Made by a program: the position numbers and the translations under genes. A stretch of 6,182 nucleotides of DNA. Source: Acidobacteriota bacterium (GTDB taxonomy: Bacteria > Acidobacteriota > Terriglobia > Bryobacterales > Bryobacteraceae). The notes under the pieces are model-generated. The model saw only the letters and a program-made list of their open reading frames with translations, made no database searches and was not told the origin of the DNA. Of the stretch, positions 1 to 5,982 are shown one piece after another (positions within the stretch are counted from its first letter, which is position 1; the number at the start of each line of letters is the position of its first letter). The DNA lies in contig CANIFK010000339.1 of NCBI GenBank assembly GCA_947466555.1, forward strand, positions 1 to 6,182, written 5' to 3'.

Positions 1-2372
1 TCGAACACGTCGTCGTCGCCGAATTCAAAGGCGTTCCCGTCTTCGTCAAGGACGTCGCCAAGGTCCAACTCGGTGACGCTCCCCCCACCGGCATCTTCGG
101 CGCGGGCCCCACCAGCGGCGGCGTCGAAGGCATCGTCCTCATGCGCCGCGGCGAGAACCCCTCGGAAGTCTTGAAATCCATCAAAGCCGCCGTCGAGGAT
201 CTCAACACCAACCGCCTTCCCAAGGGCGTCGCCATCACGCCCATCTACGATCGAACCGACCTTGTCAACAACACCCTCGGCACCGTCTCCCACACCCTGC
301 TCGAGGGCCTCGGCATCGTTCTCCTCGTCCTCTTCGTCTTCCTCGGCAGCGCCCGCGCCGCCCTGCTTACAGCCGTCACCATTCCCCTGTCGCTCCTCTT
401 CGCCTTCGTCTGCATGCACTTTTCCGGGATCCCGGCCAACTTGCTCAGCCTCGGCGCGCTCGATTTCGGCATCATCGTGGACGCCACGCTGGTCATGGTG
501 GAGCACGTCCTCCACACCCTGCACGAGCGCCAATCGGAGCCCGGCTTCATTGAAAACGGAGGCGTCTTCGCCGCCATTCGCGACGCGGCGCTCGAAGTCG
601 AACGGCCCATCTTCTTCTCCCTGCTCATCATCATCTCCGCCTATATCCCGCTCTTCACGCTCGAACGCGTGGAACGAAAACTCTTTACCCCCATGGCCTT
701 CACGGTTTGCTACGCGCTGCTCGGCTCCATGCTGCTCGCGCTGACGCTCATCCCGGTGCTCGCCACGTACCTCTTCCGCAACGGCGCCAAGAGCTGGGAA
801 AACCCCATCCTGCCGTGGCTCGGCCGCCGGTACGAAAGCGTCCTTGCCCGCGTCCTGAAAGCCCCGCTCGTCGTCTTCGGCGCTTCGGCTGCCATCGTTG
901 TTGCCAGTTTCGCGCTCGCCGGTGCCCTCGGTATTGAATTCCTACCTAACCTCGACGAAGGCGTCATCTGGGTCCGCGCCAATCTCCCGGCCGGCATCTC
1001 GCTCGAAAAATCCGCCAACGTCGCCAATCAAATTCGCGGCATCATCAGCCAGTACCCGGAGGTCCAACTCGTCAGCTCCCAGTCCGGCCGCAACGATTCC
1101 GGTACCGACCCCTACGGCCCCAATCGCAACGAGTTCTTCCTCGCCCTGAAGCCCTACGACACCTGGCCCGATGGCATGGACAAGCAGAAGTTCATCGAAG
1201 TTCTCAGCAAAAAGCTGAACGAACAAATCCCCGGCGCGGCCTTCAGTTTCACGCAGCCCATCGTTGATAACGTCACCGAATCGGTCACCGGTTCCGCCGC
1301 CGATCTCGCCGTCATCATCCGCGGTCCCGATCTGGCCACGCTCCGCCAATCCGCCCGCAAAACACTCGCGGTCATCAAGCAGGTGCCCGGTGCCGCCGAT
1401 ACGGCCATCGAACAGGAAGAGGACCAATCCCAACTCCGCCTCCGTATCGATCGCCAGACTGTCGCCCGCTACGGCATCAACGTCCGCGATGTGCAGGATG
1501 TCATCGAAATGGCGATCGGAGGCCGCGCCGCCGGCACGATGTTCGAAGGCGAACGCCGCTTCGATATCACCGTCCGCTACATTCCCGAAGCCCGTACCAA
1601 CATCGCCGCCATCGGCAACGTGCTCATCCCCACCCGCGAGGGCGGCCGCGTGCCGCTAAACCAGCTCGCCGAAATCAAAGTGGTCAACGGCGCCAGCATC
1701 ATCGCCCGCCGTGAAAATCAACGCCAGATCACCGTCCGCACCAACATCCGCGGACGCGATCAGGGCAGCTTCGTCGCCGACGCGCAGAAACGCTTCACGG
1801 CCGATGTCCAACTCCCGTCCGGCTACGAAGTCAGCTGGGGTGGCCAGTTTGAAAACCTACAACGCGCGCAGAAGCGGCTCAGCGTCATTCTCCCCATCAC
1901 CATCGCCATCATCTTCGTCCTGCTGTTCTTCATGTTCGGCTCGGCGAAATACGCCGGCATGGTACTGATGAACGTGCCGTTCTCGCTCGTCGGCGGCATC
2001 CTCTTCCTCTACATCCGCGGCATCAATCTCAGCGTCTCCGCCGCCGTCGGCTTCATCAGCCTCTTCGGTGTCGCCGTCATGAGCGGTGTTCTGGTCATCG
2101 CTGAAATCAATCGCCTGCGCCGCACGCAGCCGGAACGAACTGTGCAATGGTGTATCGTCCAAGGGGCGCTCGGCCAACTGCGTCCCGTGCTGCTGATGGT
2201 CGTCGTCGCGCTCCTCGGTATGGTGCCGGCCGCGCGCGCCAGCGGCATCGGGTCCGATGTGCAGCGCCCGCTCGCCACCGTTGTCGTCGGCGGCCTGCTC
2301 TCCACCCTCTTCCTCACACTCCTTGCCCTGCCCAGCATGTACGCACTCACCATCCGTTCGGAGACGAAATGA
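1..2372 (+). CDS. czcA: Heavy-metal efflux RND transporter, CzcA/CusA family (HME-RND), 5'-truncated by window edge
   Basis: This is the inner-membrane, proton-driven pump subunit of a tripartite CzcCBA/CusCBA-type system that exports metal cations. The frame is open from base 3, giving 789 visible residues, so the ATG at 141 is internal. Family members are about 1040 residues, so roughly 250 N-terminal residues (TM1 and the first porter subdomains) lie upstream. The TM4 proton-relay motif DFGIIVDATLVMVE is encoded near 462-503, with both Asp and the Glu present. TM5-TM7 follow, then the second periplasmic loop (about 940-1850) with the family segment TDPYGPNRNEFFLALKP, and then TM8-TM12, ending with GSDVQRPLATVVVGG. 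Positions matching the three CusA copper-binding Met appear to be Glu, Ala and Ile. With the DFG..D..E motif this favours a Czc-like divalent cation pump over a Cu/Ag pump; the exact metal is inference. The stop overlaps the next gene's start by ATGA. The membrane-fusion and outer-membrane partners are not in the window. Confidence 0.95.
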   Translation, partial: EHVVVAEFKGVPVFVKDVAKVQLGDAPPTGIFGAGPTSGGVEGIVLMRRGENPSEVLKSIKAAVEDLNTNRLPKGVAITPIYDRTDLVNNTLGTVSHTLLEGLGIVLLVLFVFLGSARAALLTAVTIPLSLLFAFVCMHFSGIPANLLSLGALDFGIIVDATLVMVEHVLHTLHERQSEPGFIENGGVFAAIRDAALEVERPIFFSLLIIISAYIPLFTLERVERKLFTPMAFTVCYALLGSMLLALTLIPVLATYLFRNGAKSWENPILPWLGRRYESVLARVLKAPLVVFGASAAIVVASFALAGALGIEFLPNLDEGVIWVRANLPAGISLEKSANVANQIRGIISQYPEVQLVSSQSGRNDSGTDPYGPNRNEFFLALKPYDTWPDGMDKQKFIEVLSKKLNEQIPGAAFSFTQPIVDNVTESVTGSAADLAVIIRGPDLATLRQSARKTLAVIKQVPGAADTAIEQEEDQSQLRLRIDRQTVARYGINVRDVQDVIEMAIGGRAAGTMFEGERRFDITVRYIPEARTNIAAIGNVLIPTREGGRVPLNQLAEIKVVNGASIIARRENQRQITVRTNIRGRDQGSFVADAQKRFTADVQLPSGYEVSWGGQFENLQRAQKRLSVILPITIAIIFVLLFFMFGSAKYAGMVLMNVPFSLVGGILFLYIRGINLSVSAAVGFISLFGVAVMSGVLVIAEINRLRRTQPERTVQWCIVQGALGQLRPVLLMVVVALLGMVPAARASGIGSDVQRPLATVVVGGLLSTLFLTLLALPSMYALTIRSETK
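2360..2363 (+). promoter_or_regulatory. Ribosome binding site GGAG for the DUF190 gene
   Basis: GGAG lies five bases before the ATG at 2369, inside the last codons of the RND pump gene. It supports ATG 2369 rather than longer upstream in-frame starts, which would overlap the pump gene by more than 200 bases. With the ATGA stop/start overlap it suggests translational coupling. Confidence 0.6.
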
Positions 2373-2674
2373 AAAAGCTGCAAGTGTCCATCTACCTGAA
2401 AGAGACCGATCGCAAGGACGACATACCGCTCCACGAACTCATCGTCCGCCGTCTGCTGCACTCCGGCATCGCCGGCGCCTCCGTCATGCGCGGCATCATG
2501 GGCTACGGCCGCCACGGCCATGTACATCGCACGCGCCTGTTCGGTGTCTCTGACGATCGCCCCATCGTCATCATCGCCGTCGACGATCACGATCGCATTC
2601 TCGCCTTCCTCCCCGAACTCAAGTCGCTCCTGCCCGGAGGTCTCATCACCATAACCGAAGTGGAAACGTTGTGA
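2369..2674 (+). CDS. DUF190 family protein (PII/CutA-like fold), possible regulator of the adjacent metal pump
   Basis: The product is a 101-residue soluble, presumably cytoplasmic protein. It has the DUF190 (PF02641) pattern: N-terminal strand KKLQVSIYLKETDR, helix PLHELIVRRLLHSGIAGASVMRGIMGYG (about 20-47), then RTRLFGVSDDRPIVIIAVDD and a C-terminal strand GLITITEVETL. The family adopts a ferredoxin-like fold related to PII and CutA1; its biochemical role is poorly defined. ATG 2369 is chosen because it matches the family's length and N-terminus, follows a GGAG site, and overlaps the pump stop by four bases. Its own stop overlaps the next gene's GTG by four bases. Placement directly after an RND metal pump suggests it senses or tunes pump activity (inference). 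The loop after GYG carries H49, H51 and H53 (HGHVH), a plausible metal ligand set that is richer in His than the family pattern I recall. Confidence 0.9.
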   Translation: MKKLQVSIYLKETDRKDDIPLHELIVRRLLHSGIAGASVMRGIMGYGRHGHVHRTRLFGVSDDRPIVIIAVDDHDRILAFLPELKSLLPGGLITITEVETL

Positions 2675-2907
2675 CGGCCCACGCCGTCTGCGGTGCTCTG
2701 GCAGCACTCGCCGCGCGCCTGCTACTACCCGGCCACAGCCCGGAAAGCTATCTCTTGCCGATCGCTCTCGGCGCCGCTGGCGGCATCGCCGCCGATTGGC
2801 TCGGCCGCCGCGCCCACCTCTATCTGCCCAACCAACCCGCCAGCTGGGCCATGTCCGTCCTCGGTTCCATGGCGTTTTTATTGGTCTACGGCGTCATCGG
2901 ACACTAA
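2671..2907 (+). CDS. Small membrane protein, GlsB/YeaQ/YmgE-like (transglycosylase-associated family)
   Basis: The product has 78 residues with three hydrophobic segments: about 5-19 (ending LLLPG), 27-43 (LLPIALGAAGGIAADWLGR) and 58-76 (WAMSVLGSMAFLLVYGVIG). The order of LLPG, then LG..GG....LGR, then S.LG....L.VYG resembles the small GlsB/YeaQ/YmgE inner-membrane proteins. Those are often stress-induced and have no established enzymatic activity despite the 'transglycosylase-associated' name. The start is GTG 2671, which overlaps the DUF190 stop (GTGA) with no strong Shine-Dalgarno site, so translation probably depends on coupling. The loop between helices 2 and 3 (RRAHLYLPNQPAS) is longer and more polar than I would expect. 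The gene is well supported by its tight fit in the operon; the family call is moderate because it rests on a short hydrophobic pattern. Confidence 0.72.
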   Translation: MTAHAVCGALAALAARLLLPGHSPESYLLPIALGAAGGIAADWLGRRAHLYLPNQPASWAMSVLGSMAFLLVYGVIGH

Positions 2908-2915
2908 ACTAAAGT

Positions 2916-4757
2916 GTGCCTGCTGAAACCGCCCCGCAGCCTTTCCAGGGAGTCATAAAGACCCTCCTCCGCCTCGCCCAAAACTACAAGGGCCAGTTCG
3001 CGGTCATCAGCCTTTTCGCCCTCCTCGCCACCGCCGCCGATCTTCTCCAGCCGCTCGTCTACCGCCGCGCCATCAACGCCGTCGCCGGCCTCTTCGTCGA
3101 TCAAGCCACCACCCAGCAAATCCTCGCCCCGCAAACCCCGGAACAAACTCTCACTACCCTCGTCCAATCCGTCGTCCTGCTCTTCTTCATCTCCGTCATT
3201 GGCTACTTCTTCTCCCTGCGCTCGGACTACTACGGCGCCAAAGTCGCCAGCACCATGGAGGCCAATCTCATCGTCTCCACCTTCGGCCACGTCCTCCGCC
3301 TCCCCACCTCCTTCTTCGCCCGTCGCGCCAGCGCCGGCATCGCCAAGCGTATCGATCAGTCCGATCAACTCGCCCCCGTCGTCCACGCCTTCTCCCAGCA
3401 AATCGCCCCGGAGGCCATCCGCCTCGTCGGCATCTGCGCCATTATGTTCTCCGAAAACTGGGAGATGGCGCTCGTCTCGCTCTCCATGCTCCCGCCGTAT
3501 CTGTGGATCGCCCGCCGCTCCGCGCTCCGCATGAAGACCGGCCTGGAACCCTACTACGAACTCTGGGAAAACATTTCCGCCCGCATCACCGGCGCTCTCG
3601 CCAATGTCAAAACCGTCAAGCTCTCCGGCGCCGAAGCCCGCGAGGAAGACCGCCTCGATCGCGAAGCCCACTACGCCTACGGCGTCTACATCGAACGCAT
3701 CCGCACCGCCCACCGCTACTACATCTGGCAAAGCGCGCTCAGCAATCTCAGCAAGTCGATGGTCCTGGGCTACGGCGGCTGGCTCGTCCTCCGCCACCGC
3801 CTCACGCCCGGTGACGTTGTCATGTTCGCCGCCTACCTCGACCGCCTCTTCGCCCCCGTCGACTCGCTCAACAGCATCGCCGTCAGCCTCCAGCAACACC
3901 TCATCTCCCTCACCCGCGCCATTCGCCTCCGCGACGAAGGCCCCACCGAAGCCCCCGGTGCCGACCTCGCCCCCGGCCCCGGCCGCGTCGAATTCCGCAA
4001 CGTCCGCTTCGGCTACGTCCCCGAACGCGAAGTCCTAAAAGGTCTCAACCTCATCCTCGAACCGGGCAAGACAACTGCCCTCGCAGGACCCTCCGGCGCC
4101 GGCAAAACCACCACCGCCGATCTGCTGTTAAAACTCTTCGAGCCCAACTCCGGCGAGATTTTCATCGACGGCCATTCCATCGCCGAAACCGGACCCGCCC
4201 CGGTCCGTCGCGCCATCGGTGTCGTGGCAACGGACGGAGCCGTCTTCCGCGGCACGTTAGCCGACAACATCCGCTATAAACGCCCCACGGCCACCAAGGA
4301 AGAAGTGCTCGAAGCCGCCCACGCCGCCGGCCTCAGCCGCCTGCTGGAACGCCTGCCCGAAGGCCTCGAAACCGAGATCGGCGAAAACGGCGTGGGCCTC
4401 TCCGTCGGCGAACGTCAGCGTCTGCAAATCGCCCGCATCCTGGCCGACAATCCGCGACTCCTCGTCCTCGACGAAGCCACCGCCAACCTCGATTACGCCA
4501 CCGAACTCGAAGTCAAACAATCCCTGCTTAACCTCAATCCCCGCCCCACCACGCTCATCATCGCCCACCGCTACACCATGATCAAGGAAGCCGATTACGT
4601 CTACGTACTCAAGGACGGACAGGTCGCCGAAGAGGGCACGCCCGAGCAACTCATCGCCGCCAATGGCTGGTTCTCCCAACTCGCCCAGCAGTCCGGCCAG
4701 CCCGAACCCGCCCCCATCCCGGCCGAACCGGAAGAGGAAGCGGAAGACGAGGACTAG
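2916..4757 (+). CDS. ABC transporter, ATP-binding and permease protein (ABCB/MsbA/MdlB-type exporter half-transporter)
   Basis: This 613-residue inner-membrane half-transporter would work as a dimer and use ATP to export an unknown substrate. The transmembrane domain covers about 28-325, with hydrophobic helices near 28-50, 82-102, 165-200 and 280-310. The nucleotide-binding domain starts near 357. It has A-loop Tyr367, Walker A GPSGAGKTT (391-399, Lys397), Walker B LLVLDE (515-520, catalytic Glu520), D-loop ANLD (523-526) and H-loop His551, so it looks catalytically competent. Two motifs deviate. The Q-loop reads VVATDGAVF, with Thr439 where Gln is normal, and the signature is LSVGE (495-499) instead of LSGGE/Q. 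The C-terminus is a Pro/Glu/Asp tail (about 595-613). GTG 2916 is the first in-frame start, eight bases after the previous stop, without a clear Shine-Dalgarno site, so it is probably co-transcribed. No second half-transporter adjoins it, so a homodimer is the simplest reading. The substrate cannot be read from the sequence. Confidence 0.95.
   Translation: MPAETAPQPFQGVIKTLLRLAQNYKGQFAVISLFALLATAADLLQPLVYRRAINAVAGLFVDQATTQQILAPQTPEQTLTTLVQSVVLLFFISVIGYFFSLRSDYYGAKVASTMEANLIVSTFGHVLRLPTSFFARRASAGIAKRIDQSDQLAPVVHAFSQQIAPEAIRLVGICAIMFSENWEMALVSLSMLPPYLWIARRSALRMKTGLEPYYELWENISARITGALANVKTVKLSGAEAREEDRLDREAHYAYGVYIERIRTAHRYYIWQSALSNLSKSMVLGYGGWLVLRHRLTPGDVVMFAAYLDRLFAPVDSLNSIAVSLQQHLISLTRAIRLRDEGPTEAPGADLAPGPGRVEFRNVRFGYVPEREVLKGLNLILEPGKTTALAGPSGAGKTTTADLLLKLFEPNSGEIFIDGHSIAETGPAPVRRAIGVVATDGAVFRGTLADNIRYKRPTATKEEVLEAAHAAGLSRLLERLPEGLETEIGENGVGLSVGERQRLQIARILADNPRLLVLDEATANLDYATELEVKQSLLNLNPRPTTLIIAHRYTMIKEADYVYVLKDGQVAEEGTPEQLIAANGWFSQLAQQSGQPEPAPIPAEPEEEAEDED
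4754..4757. other. CTAG palindrome serving as stop codon for two convergent genes
   Basis: On the + strand, TAG at 4755-4757 ends the ABC exporter. On the minus strand, the complement of 4754-4756 reads TAG and ends the small membrane protein gene. The two reading frames therefore overlap tail to tail by four bases, leaving no room for a terminator between them. No hairpin followed by a T-run is visible on either side, so transcripts probably extend into the opposite gene's 3' end. Confidence 0.6.
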
Positions 4758-4951
4758 ACCGAAACCTTCCGCAATCGCCCGCCCAAAAACATCAACAGCG
4801 TCGCCACCGGCCAAACGGCCGCCACCGCCGCCACCGGGCTCAAAATCCCGTCCAGGCCGCCCTTCCAGCAGAAATACAGCGCCCCGCCCGCCTGCACCGC
4901 GCCTATTCCCATAAGCAGCGATCCTGCCAGTGCCAGATGTCGTCTCTTCAT
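4754..4951 (-). CDS. Hypothetical small two-helix membrane protein (65 aa)
   Basis: I do not recognise the family. The start is a basic MKRRH, followed by a hydrophobic helix (about 6-28, ending YFCW), a short KGGLDG loop, a second hydrophobic helix (about 37-57, SPVAAVAAVWPVATLLMFLGG) and a basic tail RLRKVSV. Both ends are positively charged, which predicts an N-in/C-in hairpin in the inner membrane by the positive-inside rule. The frame fills the gap between the ABC exporter and the cysteine-synthase-like gene and ends in the shared CTAG. The sequence before the ATG (complement of 4952-4962) has only a weak GGG. Codons are mainly G-ending (CTG, GTG, GCG), unlike the C-ending neighbours, which matches the + strand being C-rich whichever strand is read. 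That same bias could create a spurious hydrophobic frame, so the call is moderate. Confidence 0.58.
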   Translation of the reverse strand: MKRRHLALAGSLLMGIGAVQAGGALYFCWKGGLDGILSPVAAVAAVWPVATLLMFLGGRLRKVSV

Positions 4952-4988
4952 TACCCGGCCAGAATGCCAAAATCCACGACAATCTGTC

Positions 4989-4998
4989 TATAAGGAAG
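4989..4998 (+). promoter_or_regulatory. Candidate -10 (TATAAG) overlapping a candidate ribosome binding site (AAGGAAG)
   Basis: The 60-base gap between the divergent 65-aa gene and the cysteine-synthase-like gene is AT-richer than its surroundings. It holds TATAAG (4989-4994) overlapping AAGGAAG (4992-4998), 13 bases before GTG 5012. No good -35 box lies at the usual distance upstream. The two readings exclude each other: used as a -10, the transcript would start near 5001 and lack the AAGGAAG; used as a ribosome site, the spacing is longer than usual and the promoter lies elsewhere. Confidence 0.3.
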
Positions 4999-5011
4999 CT
5001 ACCCTAGCAGT

Positions 5012-5950
5012 GTGATCCGTCGCTTACCCGATAACAACTTCTACCTCCACTCCCTCGCGCCCACTCCCCTTGCCCCCGTTTCGCTCTCCCCCGCCGACAC
5101 GCCCATCTGGTGCAAGCTCGAATTCCTCAACCCCAGCGGCTCCACCAAGGACCGCATCGCCCGCTACATTCTCGGCAAAGCCTGGCGCGAAGGCCGCCTC
5201 CAGCCGGGTGACACCGTGGTCGAAGCCTCCTCTGGTTCGACGTCCATCGCCATGGCCCTCACCTGCGCCCAACTTGGCCTCACCTTCACCGCCTGTATGC
5301 CCGAAGGCGTCAGTAACGAACGCGTGTTGATGATCCGAGCCTACGGCGGCCGCGTCCGCTTCACGTCCAAAGAAGACGGCATCCACGGCGCCATCGGCGA
5401 AGCTGAACGCCTCGCCGCCGAAGAAAACTGCTTCCTCCCGCGCCAGTTCCAGAACATGGAGAACGCCACGGCCCACGCCTCCACCACCGCCCGTGAAATC
5501 GCCGAACAGATCCCCGGTGGCGCCGTCGATGCGGTCGTCAGCGGCGTCGGTACCGGCGGCACGCTCGTCGGCCTCTATCAGGGTCTTCGCGAAACCGGAT
5601 CTCCCGTCCGCCCTGTCCTCGCCCGCCCCATCCAGTTGAACGGCGCCTCGGAGGTTGAATGCTGTAGCTTTTCCTCCCGCATCCCAGGCGTTGTCGATTC
5701 CGTTTCCACCATCTTCAACCCGGCCGAAATGCCCACCCTCGAGACCATCGAAGTTCGCGACGAAGATGCCATCCAAACCACCCGCCAGCTCATCGCCCGC
5801 GGTTTCCCCGTCGGCCCCAGCTCCGGCCTGAACTACTTCGCCGCGCAGACCATCGCCCGGTCGCTCGGTCCGGCCGCCCGTGTTGTCACCGTCTTTCCAG
5901 ACCGGATGGAGCGCTACTTCACCACCGAACTTTTTTCTCCCTTCCGCTAG
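5012..5950 (+). CDS. PLP-dependent cysteine synthase/cystathionine beta-synthase family enzyme (fold type II)
   Basis: This 312-residue cytoplasmic enzyme has the usual length for O-acetylserine sulfhydrylase (CysK/CysM). The PLP-binding lysine is K46 in NPSGSTKDR (family form NPGGSVKDR). The substrate loop reads EASSGSTSIAMA (71-82), where CysK has TSGNTG, so the Asn that normally contacts PLP is Ser76. The phosphate-binding loop is GTGGT (180-184). The C-terminal motif GPSSGLNYFAA (268-278) supplies the Ser expected to contact the pyridine nitrogen. MPEGVSNERVLMIRAYGG (96-113) is also typical. The segment at about 203-235 (ARPIQLN...VECCSFSSRIPGVVDSVSTIF) departs from the usual CysK HxIxGIG region and contains a Cys-Cys pair. 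Sulfide-dependent cysteine synthesis is the default role, but the altered substrate loop allows another beta-replacement or beta-elimination activity such as cysteine desulfhydration. GTG 5012 gives a family-length N-terminus, with AAGGAAG 13 bases upstream. Confidence 0.9.
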   Translation: MIRRLPDNNFYLHSLAPTPLAPVSLSPADTPIWCKLEFLNPSGSTKDRIARYILGKAWREGRLQPGDTVVEASSGSTSIAMALTCAQLGLTFTACMPEGVSNERVLMIRAYGGRVRFTSKEDGIHGAIGEAERLAAEENCFLPRQFQNMENATAHASTTAREIAEQIPGGAVDAVVSGVGTGGTLVGLYQGLRETGSPVRPVLARPIQLNGASEVECCSFSSRIPGVVDSVSTIFNPAEMPTLETIEVRDEDAIQTTRQLIARGFPVGPSSGLNYFAAQTIARSLGPAARVVTVFPDRMERYFTTELFSPFR

Positions 5951-5982
5951 CCACTCGCCCGCTGCGCTGCGCCTCTCCAGGT

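Noticed and set aside
141..143. ATG as the start of the RND pump gene
   Set aside because: The frame is open upstream to base 3, and those 46 codons encode matching family sequence (KGVPVFVKDVAKVQLGDAP), so this Met is internal.
2147..2368. Longer N-terminus for the DUF190 protein
   Set aside because: The extra residues are Arg/Pro-rich out-of-frame reading of the pump gene. ATG 2369 has a ribosome site and matches the family's N-terminus.
2009..2707. 232-codon minus-strand frame under the pump end and DUF190
   Set aside because: Overlaps two well-supported + strand genes and has shadow-type Asp/Glu/Ala-rich composition.
2904..3899. 331-codon open frame on the minus strand, antisense to the ABC exporter
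   Set aside because: It encodes Gly/Glu/Asp-rich low-complexity protein, the mirror of C-ending codons on the + strand, and lies entirely under a gene with intact Walker and other ABC motifs.
4257..4982. 241-codon minus-strand frame across the exporter's 3' end and the spacer
   Set aside because: Gly-rich composition typical of a shadow frame, with no recognisable motif. The competing 65-aa minus frame is better delimited and has a sensible membrane topology.
4998..5008. Short inverted repeat GCTA-CCC-TAGC just before the cysteine-synthase-like gene
   Set aside because: Four-base arms with a three-base loop are expected by chance and too weak for a terminator or a confident operator.
5024..5776. 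250-codon minus-strand frame under the cysteine-synthase-like gene
   Set aside because: Gly/Asp-rich shadow of a + strand gene with clear PLP-enzyme motifs.
5951..5982. Possible terminator between the cysteine-synthase-like gene and the last gene
   Set aside because: The GC-rich repeat-like run (CGCTGCGCTGCGC) has no stable stem followed by a T-run.
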